Shown in pieces: positions 13,560-21,522 of a stretch of DNA of 24,298 bases. The notes beneath the pieces are model-generated. The model was given only the letters and a program-made list of their open reading frames with translations. It had not been told where the DNA came from and searched no databases. The stretch spans positions 1-24,298 of the forward strand of contig JBILYK010000054.1 in the NCBI GenBank assembly GCA_044377735.1, given 5' to 3'. A program made the translations under genes and the position numbers. Source of the stretch: Tabrizicola_A sp044377735. Lineage in GTDB: Bacteria; Pseudomonadota; Alphaproteobacteria; Rhodobacterales; Rhodobacteraceae. The stretch's first letter is position 1. Each line of letters starts with the position of its first letter.

Positions 13560-14927
13560 TCAGCAAAAAACTTCGGTCAGCACGTCATTGAAGGACATGA
13601 TCAGGCGGTCGACCTGACGTTTCTTCGTGGCCGGGCTGATGAGCATCATGTTGTGGAAGGGCGCGATCAGGCTGCCGCGGTTGAGAAGGGCGGTGTGCAG
13701 CGCAGCCTCGACCTGTGGCTGGTGGGCGTGGGCGGCTTCGGTGCCGTTTCGCAATGGGCCTGGGGCGCAAATGAACTCGACCCGCGCGCCGACGCGCATC
13801 ACGTGCCATGGGGCGTTGACGCGGTCGATCGCGGCGGAAAGGCCCTGGGCCAGCCGTTCGGCCAGCTTTTCCATGTGGGCGTAGTTTTTCGCTGTCATCA
13901 CCTGAGAGAGCGTGGCCTTGAGGCAGGCGAATTGCATGGGGTTCGCGGACAGCGTGGTTCCCATGCCAGAATGGCCTGAGGGGCGGGCGGCGTTGGCCTC
14001 CTCGTATCGCTGCGCGATCTCGTCGGTCATGCCCCAGACGGCGGTGGGCATGCCGCCTGCCACGCATTTGCCGACGACAAACATGTCGGGCGAGAGCGAA
14101 TGGACAGCCATATAGCCACCAAGACCAGAGGAGATGGTGTGCGTCTCGTCGATGATGAGAAGCGCGCCGTAGCGGCGTGACAGAAGGCGCAAGCCATCGT
14201 GAAAGCCCGCGTCGGGCAGGACCATGCAAGAGTTGGTCATCACCGGTTCGGTCAGGATGGCGGCAATCTCGCCGGTCTTAAGTGCGGTCTCAACAGCGGC
14301 GAGGTCGTTGAATTCTACCGCTGTTGCCCCAAGTGTCAGGTCGGCGACTTGGCCCATAAGCCCCTGACGGTTCTGGGTTTTGCCGCCTGACAGTTCCACC
14401 ATCGCATCGTCCACAGTGCCGTGATAGCAGCCGTTGAACACCAAGATCTTGGGCCGTCCGGTGATGGCGCGGGCGACGCGGATGGCAAAGCGGTTGGCGT
14501 CGGTGGCCGTCGTGGCAATCTGCCACTGGAAGGGGCCGAACACCTGCCGCAAAAGCCGCCCGGCCTCCAGCGCGTCCTCGGTGGGCAGCATGTAGGTCAG
14601 CCCGCGCGTGGCCTGATGGCGGATCGCCTTTGCCACGGGCGCGGGCGAATGGCCGAACATCGAACCGGTGTCGCCCAAACAAAAATCGTCGATCTCATAT
14701 CCGTCGATGTCGGTCAGGCGCGCGCCTTTGGCCTTGGCGACCAATGGCAGGTGCGGCATGGGCCAGTCGGTCATCCAATGCAGCGGCACGCCGGAGAGAA
14801 ACGCATCGGCCCCCTTGGCCAGCGCCGCCTTGGCCTTGGGCCGAGCGGCGGCATAGCGTTTGGCCTCGCGCTGGGCGAGTTTTTCCAGCCGATCCTTGGC
14901 GATGCCGGCGATCAGGTCTTGGGCCAT
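13560..14927 (-). CDS. Class III (PLP) aminotransferase
   Basis: A 455-residue fold-type I aminotransferase close to the omega/glutamate-1-semialdehyde aminomutase group. Visible: GARLTDIDGYEIDDF at 68-82, the cofactor-phosphate region TTATDANRFAIRVAR (the usual NSGTEAN has become TTATDAN), IIDETHT at 258-264 with the PLP-N1 aspartate, and Lys287 in VVGKCVAGGMP, which forms the Schiff base. It starts with AGGGAG 7 bases upstream. Being first in an operon with a PuuA-like ligase, it may transaminate an amine or semialdehyde in the same path. It lacks the tetrapyrrole context of HemL, and the changed phosphate-loop sequence argues against HemL itself. Confidence 0.87.
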   Translation of the reverse strand: MAQDLIAGIAKDRLEKLAQREAKRYAAARPKAKAALAKGADAFLSGVPLHWMTDWPMPHLPLVAKAKGARLTDIDGYEIDDFCLGDTGSMFGHSPAPVAKAIRHQATRGLTYMLPTEDALEAGRLLRQVFGPFQWQIATTATDANRFAIRVARAITGRPKILVFNGCYHGTVDDAMVELSGGKTQNRQGLMGQVADLTLGATAVEFNDLAAVETALKTGEIAAILTEPVMTNSCMVLPDAGFHDGLRLLSRRYGALLIIDETHTISSGLGGYMAVHSLSPDMFVVGKCVAGGMPTAVWGMTDEIAQRYEEANAARPSGHSGMGTTLSANPMQFACLKATLSQVMTAKNYAHMEKLAERLAQGLSAAIDRVNAPWHVMRVGARVEFICAPGPLRNGTEAAHAHQPQVEAALHTALLNRGSLIAPFHNMMLISPATKKRQVDRLIMSFNDVLTEVFC

Positions 14928-14965
14928 GGGGCGACTCCCTGAGGGTGGTTGGCGCTGTTATGGAG

Positions 14966-14985
14966 AAAAATTTGATCAAAATAAA
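14966..14985. promoter_or_regulatory. AT-rich palindrome upstream of the aminotransferase operon
   Basis: TTTGATCAAA (14971-14980) is a 10-base perfect palindrome inside an AT-rich run in the 108-base gap between divergent genes. The rest of the gap is GC-rich, so this is a candidate operator or promoter for the aminotransferase-ligase operon, which starts at 14927. Confidence 0.4.
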
Positions 14986-15035
14986 GGGGCGTTGCGGGGA
15001 TGGACCCGCGTGGGATGGGGCGCTAGCCTTGGGCG

Positions 15036-15491
15036 ATGGATGACCTGCTGTTCCGTCCTTACCGTGCCAGCGATTTCGTCGCCTGTTTTCGCCTGTTTGA
15101 CAGCAATACGCCGGAATTCTTTGCCCCGGAGGAACGGGCCGAGTTTATCGCCTTTGTGAACGACATCGGGCCTTGGCCCTATCTGGTGGGCGAGGCGGGG
15201 AGCCAAGTGGTGGCCTGTGGCGGCTTTGAGGTGGCGGGTGCGACAGCGAGACTGACCTTTGGCATGGTCGACCGAGCCCGGCAGAGGCAGGGCATCGGTC
15301 AGGCGTTGACAGAGGCGCGGCTGCGGGCGATCCGCCTTGCGGTGGGGGTAGACCGCGTGGCGATGGAAACCAGCCAGCTGAGCGCGGGGTTCTATGTCCG
15401 GCTGGGATTCAGCGTTACAGAGGTCACGAAAAACGGCATTGGCCCTGGGCTGGATCGCTGGATGATGGTGATGGAACTGGGCGCGACATGA
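15036..15491 (+). CDS. GNAT-family N-acetyltransferase
   Basis: A 151-residue single-domain acetyltransferase. It has the N-terminal FRPYRASDFVACFRLFDSN helix, the VACGGFEV strand, the acetyl-CoA loop RARQRQGIGQALTEARL at about 84-100 (a Q/RxxGxG/A motif), and a final FYVRLGFSVTEVTKNG strand pattern. It transfers an acetyl group from acetyl-CoA to an amine of unknown identity. The ribosome site is poor. The stop overlaps the GST start by ATGA, so they are co-transcribed. Confidence 0.85.
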   Translation: MDDLLFRPYRASDFVACFRLFDSNTPEFFAPEERAEFIAFVNDIGPWPYLVGEAGSQVVACGGFEVAGATARLTFGMVDRARQRQGIGQALTEARLRAIRLAVGVDRVAMETSQLSAGFYVRLGFSVTEVTKNGIGPGLDRWMMVMELGAT

Positions 15492-16138
15492 TGACCACAG
15501 ACAAAGTGCTTTGCCTTCATGGGTATCGCTACAGCGTTTATACCCGCATTGTCAGGGTGGTGCTGGCAGAAAAGTCGTTGGCCTATGATCTGTACGAAGT
15601 AAACCCGTTTGAGCAGGAAAGTGCTGCTGTGGCAAACCCGCATCCTTTTGGCGTGGTGCCAGTATTGATCCATGGCGGCTTTCATATCTACGAGACGAAC
15701 GCGATCACCCGGTATCTCGACGCGGCCTTTCCAGACCCGGCGCTGACGCCTTGCCTGCCAAGCGCCGTTGCACGCATGGCGCAGGTAATTGCGATGATCG
15801 ATGCCTACGGCTACCGGCCCATGGTGCGGCAGGTCTTTGAACACAGGGTCTTTCGTCCTGCAAACGGGGAAGCCTTGGACGAGGCCGAAGTTGCAGCGGG
15901 GCTGCGGGCGTCCGGCAAGGTGCTCGCGGCGCTGGAGTCGGTTGCGGCTGAAGGGTTGGTGCTGGCCAAAGGCCAAATGACGCTGGCCGATTGCCACCTC
16001 GCCCCCATGCTGGACTATTTCACCGCTGTGCCGGAAGGGGCGGCGCTGCTGGCGCGTTGTCCCGCCTTATCGCGTTGGTGGGCGGACGTGGCAGAGCGTC
16101 CCAGCCTGATCCGTACGAACCCAGGATTGCCGAGATAG
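15488..16138 (+). CDS. Glutathione S-transferase family protein
   Basis: A 216-residue cytosolic GST. The thioredoxin-like N-terminal domain (about 5-80) has HGYRYSVYTRIVRVVLAEK, in which a Ser or Tyr could contact glutathione, the cis-Pro segment FGVVPVL and the ETNAITRYLD (usual ES-AI--YL) glutathione-binding turn. The C-terminal helical domain includes MTLADCHLAPMLDYF, the common N-capping box. Substrate unknown. It overlaps the acetyltransferase by 4 bases. Confidence 0.88.
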   Translation: MMTTDKVLCLHGYRYSVYTRIVRVVLAEKSLAYDLYEVNPFEQESAAVANPHPFGVVPVLIHGGFHIYETNAITRYLDAAFPDPALTPCLPSAVARMAQVIAMIDAYGYRPMVRQVFEHRVFRPANGEALDEAEVAAGLRASGKVLAALESVAAEGLVLAKGQMTLADCHLAPMLDYFTAVPEGAALLARCPALSRWWADVAERPSLIRTNPGLPR

Positions 16139-16142
16139 GGAA

Positions 16143-16161
16143 GATTTTTCGTCGAAAAATC
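16143..16161. terminator. Terminator hairpin between convergent genes
   Basis: GATTTTT, CGTCG, AAAAATC: a 7-bp AT-rich stem right after the GST stop (16138), before the aruI-like stop (16170). A/T runs on both arms suit termination in both directions. Confidence 0.6.
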
Positions 16162-16164
16162 GGC

Positions 16165-16177
16165 GGGCCTTAGGCCC
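16165..16177 (-). terminator. Small hairpin with the aruI-like stop codon as its loop
   Basis: GGGCC, TTA, GGCCC on the plus strand. The TTA is the reverse complement of the TAA stop, so the stop codon is exactly the 3-base loop. It probably works together with the hairpin at 16143-16161. Confidence 0.35.
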
Positions 16178-17741
16178 TGACCCGCACCTCGATCAGCCTT
16201 GGTCCGTCATGGGGTTGGGACAGCGCCCAGTGCAGCGCCTCGGGGTCCAGGGGGGCCGAGGTATAGGGCAGGTCGCAGGCCGCGGCGAAGGGTTCCATGT
16301 TCAGGGGCGAGGGGTGGCAGCCGATCACTTCGGTATTGGCCGCGCGCATCGCGTCGGCGATTTCGTTGTAGGCAGCATTGTTCCAGACAAGGAAGGTGAT
16401 GGGCAGCTTCTCATCCACCGCCGTTCGCAGCTCTCCGGGCGAGAATTGTAACCCGCCGTCGCCGATCAGGCAGACGACTTTGGCGCCGGGCGCGCCGATG
16501 GACGCACCCACGGCGGCGCCGGGGCCATAGCCCAAGGCACCATAGCCGGTGGCGGCGTTGAAAAAGCCGCCTGGGCGGTCGTGGTCATAGTAAAGGTTGG
16601 CGGCGTAGATCGCCTGGGTGCTGTCGCCCACGATCAAGCAGCCGGGCAAGGCGGCGCGGACCACCTCGACCATGGTCAGGCGGTTGGGCATCAGGGGGTC
16701 AAGCTCGGCCAGTTCGGCGCGGGCCTTGTTGCGGGTGGCCGCCGCACGGGCGGGGCCGCTACCCTGTTTGGCGGTAAGGTGCGGCAGCAGGGCGGCCATG
16801 CTGGCCCCGGCGTCGCCGTGCAGCGCAAGCGTTGCAGGCAGGCGCGCGAGTTGGTCAGCGCAGGCGTCGATGCGGATCATGTCGGCGCGCGCAGGCAGAT
16901 CGCCCACGACATACATGTCATAATCGGTCCAGCCGAATTCGGTGCCGATAGCTAGCACGCGGGCGGCGGAGTGGATCAGATCGCGCACCGAGGACAGGCT
17001 GGGCGAGGCGGGCACCGTCAGCGGGTGGTCGTGCATCATGCCGCGCGCATTGACGGTTTGGATCACCGGGGCGTCCAGACGCTCTGCCAATGCGCGCAGC
17101 GCCGCCTCTTGGCCACGCGTACCGCCGCCCGCAAGGATCACCACATCGGCGGCGGCGTTGAGAAGGTCAGCCGCCTGTTCAAGGCCCTTGGCGATGGGGC
17201 GGGCGGGCAGAGGTGCGGGGGCGGGCAGGGCCGGGCATTCCATCGGCATCACGTCCGTGGGCACTTCGATATGCACCGGGCCAGGGCGACCGGTGGCCAT
17301 GGTGGCAAAGGCCCAATCCAAGGTTTCGGCAACTTGCGACGGGTCGGCGATGCGCCTCGTAGGGCAGAGGGTGGCGATCATCGCCTGCTGGTCAGGCAGT
17401 TCGTGCAAGAGCCCCCAGCCCTTGCCTAAGGACCCGCGCCGATTGACGCCCGAGATCACCAGCATGGGGATGCTGTCTTCGCGCGCTTGGGCCATAGCGG
17501 TGATGGCATTGGTCAGGCCCGGCCCGGTGATCACCAAGGCGACGCCGGGTTTGCCGGTGGCGCGGGCATAGCCATCGGCCATGAAGGCGCAGCCCTGTTC
17601 GTGGCGGGCCGTCACATGGCGCACCGGGCTGCCAGACAATCCACGATACATTTCAACGGTATGCACGCCGGGGATTCCAAAGACCACCTCAACCCCGCGG
17701 GCATGCAGCCCCTCGACCAGTCTCATGCCAACGGTGTTCAT
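16170..17741 (-). CDS. aruI: ThDP-dependent decarboxylase, likely 5-guanidino-2-oxopentanoate decarboxylase
   Basis: A 523-residue enzyme of the acetolactate synthase/benzoylformate decarboxylase group. Glu48 in TARHEQGCAFMADGYAR activates the cofactor. The ThDP/Mg motif runs from GDG at 427-429 to NN at 454-455, the right distance. The three-domain layout is complete. Family members include AruI, which decarboxylates 2-ketoarginine to 4-guanidinobutyraldehyde in the arginine transaminase pathway of Pseudomonas. That assignment here depends mainly on the gene before it, which looks like AruH. The start overlaps the aruH-like stop by ATGA. Alternatives are another 2-oxo-acid decarboxylase or an acetolactate-synthase-like protein. 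No regulatory-subunit gene (ilvN) is near, which argues against branched-chain synthesis. Confidence 0.75.
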   Translation of the reverse strand: MNTVGMRLVEGLHARGVEVVFGIPGVHTVEMYRGLSGSPVRHVTARHEQGCAFMADGYARATGKPGVALVITGPGLTNAITAMAQAREDSIPMLVISGVNRRGSLGKGWGLLHELPDQQAMIATLCPTRRIADPSQVAETLDWAFATMATGRPGPVHIEVPTDVMPMECPALPAPAPLPARPIAKGLEQAADLLNAAADVVILAGGGTRGQEAALRALAERLDAPVIQTVNARGMMHDHPLTVPASPSLSSVRDLIHSAARVLAIGTEFGWTDYDMYVVGDLPARADMIRIDACADQLARLPATLALHGDAGASMAALLPHLTAKQGSGPARAAATRNKARAELAELDPLMPNRLTMVEVVRAALPGCLIVGDSTQAIYAANLYYDHDRPGGFFNAATGYGALGYGPGAAVGASIGAPGAKVVCLIGDGGLQFSPGELRTAVDEKLPITFLVWNNAAYNEIADAMRAANTEVIGCHPSPLNMEPFAAACDLPYTSAPLDPEALHWALSQPHDGPRLIEVRVRA

Positions 17742-18937
17742 TCAGGCTCTCCCATGGTCTTGGCGGCAAAGGTGGTGATGCGGGTGCATGCCTCGGCTAC
17801 GGCGGCATCGGGTTGAGTAAGCGACAGGCGCAGCCAGCCCGCAAGCCCCCCTGCACCCCCAACGCCGAAACTTTCGCCGGGCATTGTTGCGACGCCAGTT
17901 TCGTTCAGGAGCGCGCGAGCGAAGTCGTTGCCCGAAAGGCCAGAGGCGCGGATGTCGAGAAGGGCGAACATCCCCGCCTCGGGGCGGTGCACGCGAAGGC
18001 CGGATTGGCCGTTCAGGCGATCATGAATCGTCCCCGCGCGGGCTGCAAAGCGTGCCGCCATGCCGCGTGCGACGGGCGAGCCTTGGGTGATGGCGAGCGT
18101 GGTCATGTCGGCGATGAAGGGTTGGCTGCCAAAGAGCAGGGTTTCAGACAGGGGCAGCATGCGGGCGCAAAACTCGGCCGGGCCGACGCACCAGCCCGAC
18201 CGAAAGCCGGGGGCGGCGTGGGATTTCGAGATGGAGGAGGCTACGACGGTGCGATCTGCCAGATCGGGCAAATCCAGCGGCGAGGCGAAGGGGACGCCGT
18301 CAAACACCAGATCCTCATAGACCTCGTCCGAGACGATCCAGAGGTCATGCGCGCGCGCCACGGCGCCCAAAGCGGCGATCTCACTTTCGCGCAGCACGGC
18401 GCCAGTGGGGTTGTGGGGGGTGTTGAGGAACAAAACGCGGGTGTGGGGCGTGATCTTGGCCGCAACATCGGCGGCTTGCAGGCGAAAACCCTGTTCAGGG
18501 CGCAAGGCCACGGGAACTGCCGTTGCCCCGGTGGCGGCGATCAGCCCGTCATAGGTGGCATACATCGGGTCACCGAAGATCACCTCATCCCCGGGACCCA
18601 GAAGCGTGCAGAGCACGGCATACAGCGCGGTCTGGGTGCCGGGCAGAGTCATGATGTTCTCTGGCCCAAAGGTGCGGCCGCGCCGGGCGGTGTAGCGCTG
18701 GGCCAGCGCCGCCAGCGTTTCGGGTTCGCCATGACCGTTGGAATAGCCGGTGCGCCCGGCCTCCATCGCGGCGGTTGCGGCGCGGATCAGATCGGGTGGG
18801 CAGGGCGCATCAGGCTCACCTATGGTAAGCTCAATCACATCACGCCCCTCGCGCTTCATCTGGCGGGCCAGTGCGTGAAGTTCCCATTTGGCACCGCCAA
18901 GCCCTTGCAGGCGGTCGGTCAGGGCGGAATATCTCAT
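17738..18937 (-). CDS. aruH: Class I aminotransferase, likely arginine:pyruvate transaminase
   Basis: A 399-residue PLP enzyme of fold type I. Lys238 (SSISKSH) binds the cofactor; NTPHNPTGA at 172-180, SDEVYEDL at 203-210 and Arg246 complete the site. The beginning MRYSALTDRLQGLGGAKWELH, the GDEVIFGDPMYATYDGL stretch and GMFALLDIRASGLS near the end resemble Pseudomonas AruH, which transfers the amino group of L-arginine to pyruvate. That similarity is from memory, not an alignment. Coupled by ATGA overlaps to tetR upstream and to the aruI-like gene downstream, it would feed 2-ketoarginine to the next enzyme. A general aromatic or aspartate-type aminotransferase cannot be excluded. Confidence 0.75.
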   Translation of the reverse strand: MRYSALTDRLQGLGGAKWELHALARQMKREGRDVIELTIGEPDAPCPPDLIRAATAAMEAGRTGYSNGHGEPETLAALAQRYTARRGRTFGPENIMTLPGTQTALYAVLCTLLGPGDEVIFGDPMYATYDGLIAATGATAVPVALRPEQGFRLQAADVAAKITPHTRVLFLNTPHNPTGAVLRESEIAALGAVARAHDLWIVSDEVYEDLVFDGVPFASPLDLPDLADRTVVASSISKSHAAPGFRSGWCVGPAEFCARMLPLSETLLFGSQPFIADMTTLAITQGSPVARGMAARFAARAGTIHDRLNGQSGLRVHRPEAGMFALLDIRASGLSGNDFARALLNETGVATMPGESFGVGGAGGLAGWLRLSLTQPDAAVAEACTRITTFAAKTMGEPE

Positions 18938-19563
18938 GCGCTTTGGTCTTTCAGATTAAGGTTCAGGATGGCCGAGACGGCGGACAGGCCGATGGCCTGC
19001 AACTCGCCCGAGGCAAAGCCCTGTGGCAGGGCCGAGCCTTCGAGCCAAAGCCCGTCGATCACCGCGTTGCAAGCGATGGCGTCGCGGTGGCATTGCTCGG
19101 GACTGCCCTCGCGGGGCAGGGCAGCAATCAACCCTTCGAGGATGTCGCGGTAGGCGCGATAGCCTTGCTCATGGATCTGGCGCATCTCTGCGTCGCCACG
19201 CAGGCTGTTCAGAAACCCAGCCCAAAGCCCAAGTCGCAACGGGTCCACGACCGGTGGGCAGAGCGAGGCCACGACGAAGGCCGCCAGCCGCGCGGTTGGG
19301 CTGGGACCGGCGTCGCGCAGGGCCGCAGTGCTGTCTTCGGTCAGAATCTGCATAAAGCGGCGATAGGCGGTGCGGGTCAGTTCCTCTTTGGTTGCAAAGT
19401 AATGCCGGATCAGCCCCGGCGTCACCCCGGCGCGGTCTGCAATGGCGCGCACCGTCGCTGCCTGCGGGCCGCCAGATGCTACCAGATCGAGGGCGGCCTC
19501 GATCAGCGCCTCGCGGCGGGTTTCTTCGGTTTCACGGCGATAGGGGCGGCGGTCGGTGGACAT
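18934..19563 (-). CDS. TetR-family regulator (BetI-like)
   Basis: A 209-residue regulator. The N-terminal helix-turn-helix spans about 15-62 (REALIEAALDLVASGG, TVRAIADRAGVTPGLIRHYF, KEELTRTAYRRF). The C-terminal ligand domain resembles the BetI-type TetR_C group (GLWAGFLNSLRGDAEM, NAVIDGLWLEG). It is the first gene of the operon and overlaps the aruH-like start by ATGA. Its own start lies only 9 bases after a TATAAT box, and a palindrome overlaps the -35 region, so autoregulation is likely. The ligand could be arginine or a downstream guanidino compound (inference). Confidence 0.85.
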   Translation of the reverse strand: MSTDRRPYRRETEETRREALIEAALDLVASGGPQAATVRAIADRAGVTPGLIRHYFATKEELTRTAYRRFMQILTEDSTAALRDAGPSPTARLAAFVVASLCPPVVDPLRLGLWAGFLNSLRGDAEMRQIHEQGYRAYRDILEGLIAALPREGSPEQCHRDAIACNAVIDGLWLEGSALPQGFASGELQAIGLSAVSAILNLNLKDQSA

Positions 19564-19603
19564 TGGGGGTTTATTATACAGGTGGATAATTCACTCAAGA
19601 GTG
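19564..19603 (-). promoter_or_regulatory. Promoter and candidate operator of the tetR-aruH-aruI operon
   Basis: On the minus strand TATAAT (bases 19578-19573) ends 9 bases before the tetR ATG. Transcription would then begin within about 0-3 bases of the ATG, giving a leaderless or nearly leaderless mRNA; no Shine-Dalgarno is present. CACTC-AA-GAGTG (19592-19603) is a palindrome covering the -35 position, a suitable TetR operator. No good TTGACA hexamer is seen, so activation or an atypical sigma contact is possible. Confidence 0.5.
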
Positions 19604-19677
19604 CAACCAGTCTGTGGCCAATGCAAGGAATATGGGCGCATCTGCTGAAAATAGGGACGGATTGGCAGTGGCTGGCG

Positions 19678-20562
19678 CTAGGTTTCGCCCACCACATCCT
19701 TGTGGATAATGACATCGGCCTGTGGATAGGCGTTCAGGATGGCGCGGCGCAGGCCTGCGCCGATGTCATGGGCTTGGCGCAGGGATTGGCTGCCATCCAA
19801 CTCGATATGGATGTTGACGAAGATCCGGCTGCCAGCGGTGCGGGTTTTCAGATCGTGATAGCCATGCACGCCGGGCCAATCGGCTGCAATCTTGCCGATG
19901 CCTGCAATGATGGCAGGATCCGCGCGCCGGTCCATCAACGCATCAAACGCGCCCTTGCCAATGCGTAGGGCCCCCAAGGCCAGCATTACCGCCGCACCAA
20001 TGGCCACGACCGAATCGATCTGGCCCATGCCATAGGCCGAGGAAGCCCAAAGCGACACGATCGCACCGATATTGGGTAGAAGGTCGCCAAGGTAGTGAAG
20101 CCGGTCAGCGGCCACCACCCGGCTCCCGGTGGCACGCGCCACGCGGCCTTGCCACCAGACGAGCCCCAGCGTCAGCACGACCGACAGCGCCATCGCCACC
20201 ATGCCGCGCCCTTGGGCTTGGAGTTGGGGCGTTGACGGGTCCAACAGGCGCTGGGCGGCGGCAAAGGCGATGACACCTGCGGCGATAAGGATAAAGATCG
20301 CTTGACCCAAAGCGGCCAGATCCTCGGCACTGGTATGGCCAAAGGCGTGGTCTTCGTCAGCAGGTTTGGCGGCGTAGATCAGCGCGGCCATGGCTGCGAG
20401 TGAGATCATCAGGTCCATCGCAGAATCGGCCAGTGAGGCCGCCACCGACAGCGCACCGGTTTCGCCCAAAGCCCAAAGCTTCAGCGCCACAAGAAGGGCT
20501 GCCACCGCCACCGAGGCAGCGCCAGCCGTCAGGTTCAGGCGGACGGGATGCGGGTCGGACAT
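19678..20562 (-). CDS. Cation diffusion facilitator (FieF-type)
   Basis: 294 residues from ATG 20562, chosen because AAAGGA lies 7 bases upstream; an earlier in-frame start at 20622 adds a tail that does not fit. Six transmembrane helices are expected. The FieF transport site is kept: Asp46/Asp50 (SLADSAMD) on helix 2 and His156/Asp160 (DRLHYLGD) on helix 5. DHAFGHTSAEDLAALGQ at 71-87 is the family signature. The cytoplasmic C-terminal domain (about 205-294) keeps HDLKTRTAGSRIFVNIHIELD. It exports Zn2+ or Fe2+ in exchange for protons; the metal cannot be told. It lies downstream of the SH3-like gene on the same strand. The 114-base gap to tetR holds the tetR promoter. Confidence 0.92.
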   Translation of the reverse strand: MSDPHPVRLNLTAGAASVAVAALLVALKLWALGETGALSVAASLADSAMDLMISLAAMAALIYAAKPADEDHAFGHTSAEDLAALGQAIFILIAAGVIAFAAAQRLLDPSTPQLQAQGRGMVAMALSVVLTLGLVWWQGRVARATGSRVVAADRLHYLGDLLPNIGAIVSLWASSAYGMGQIDSVVAIGAAVMLALGALRIGKGAFDALMDRRADPAIIAGIGKIAADWPGVHGYHDLKTRTAGSRIFVNIHIELDGSQSLRQAHDIGAGLRRAILNAYPQADVIIHKDVVGET

Positions 20563-20647
20563 CGGGCGGTCCTTTGCGATGTGTTCAGGGCGCGCTTTAG
20601 GCTCCGTAGCGCGGTCGATCAAGCGCTGACTGCAGGGCTATGCGGGA

Positions 20648-21382
20648 TTATTCCAAAATCTCGCCCGGGATTACACCCCAAAGCGCCGATTTCTCGACCC
20701 ATCCGCGTTCACCTTGCACATTCATCCGGCACCAATCGGGGGTGCAGGCCAGAAGCCTGCCGATGACACCGCGTTCGGCCTGAAATCTGACCGCCGAAGC
20801 CGGATCGGGTTGCATGCGGAAATCGGCAAGATCAGCGGTGATGATGGCCGAGCGCACACCGGACAGCAGCGCATAATGCACCCAGCCCCCCAAGCCCTCG
20901 GCATCCTCGACGCGCCGCCAGTTTTCATGTTCTGCCGTCACGCGCAGCGGCATGCCGGGGGTGGTGAACACCCAGTCAATGCGGTGGGTCAGGCTGGGGC
21001 CCCGGCGGGCGTTGCCCTCATTGCCCTTGAGGCTGACAAAGCGCGGGATGGGCAGGTTGGTCACCGCGCCTTTAGAGGGGTCGCGCGGCGGGGTGGCCGG
21101 TTTGGCTGCCGGGGCCGGGGCGACGGGGGCTGCTGCTGAGGCTGCGGCTGCGGCGGCCTCAGGCGCGCTTTCGGGCACGGGCTCTGCGCTTGGTGTCGTG
21201 GCGGCATGGATCGGGTTGACCTTGGGCCGGGGCGAGGCGGCAAGGCCGCCTTTGGCCGGGGTGGCCAGCGAAACCGTGCCGCCCGCGCTGACCTGCGCCG
21301 TGGCGGGCAGCCCCCCCCATGTCGTGCCGATGGCCAGCATCAGCCCGATGCCTGCTGCCCGAAACACCCAAGACCCTGTCAT
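20648..21382 (-). CDS. Secreted SH3-like domain protein
   Basis: 244 residues from ATG 21382 (AAAGG upstream); ATG 21403 and a start at 21478 are in frame but lack ribosome sites. A signal peptide (VFRAAGIGLMLAIGTTWGG...ATAQ) is followed by an Ala/Pro-rich linker (about 45-105) and a bacterial SH3-type region (RFVSLKGNEGNARRGPS, WRRVEDAEGLGGWVHYALL, and a second repeat ending WCRMNVQGERGWVEKSALWG). Such domains bind cell-wall peptides or act in periplasmic scaffolding. The exact role is unknown. It is divergent from the hydroxyacid dehydrogenase gene. Confidence 0.85.
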   Translation of the reverse strand: MTGSWVFRAAGIGLMLAIGTTWGGLPATAQVSAGGTVSLATPAKGGLAASPRPKVNPIHAATTPSAEPVPESAPEAAAAAASAAAPVAPAPAAKPATPPRDPSKGAVTNLPIPRFVSLKGNEGNARRGPSLTHRIDWVFTTPGMPLRVTAEHENWRRVEDAEGLGGWVHYALLSGVRSAIITADLADFRMQPDPASAVRFQAERGVIGRLLACTPDWCRMNVQGERGWVEKSALWGVIPGEILE

Positions 21383-21522
21383 TGCCCGTGCCTTTCGCGA
21401 CATTTGGGGCTGGATTGTCGCCCCGCCTGCCGCCGTTACTGTTTGCCGGGGCTTGTGCCTTGCCCCGCTTGTCGTCACTTTGCCATTCTGGGATGCGATT
21501 TGGAAGTGCAGGGAGGCCCCTT

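Noticed and set aside
12168..13979. Long plus-strand open frames opposite the ligase and aminotransferase genes
   Set aside because: Shadow frames; the opposite strand carries full-length conserved enzymes.
13560..14927. Glutamate-1-semialdehyde aminomutase (hemL)
   Set aside because: The cofactor-phosphate segment departs from the usual motif and the neighbours are not tetrapyrrole genes.
16170..17741. Biosynthetic acetolactate synthase (ilvB)
   Set aside because: No ilvN or other branched-chain genes nearby, and the tight coupling to an AruH-like aminotransferase fits a catabolic decarboxylase better.
17813..19968. Long plus-strand open frames opposite aruH, tetR and the transporter gene
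   Set aside because: No family features and no ribosome sites; they mirror the codons of the real genes.
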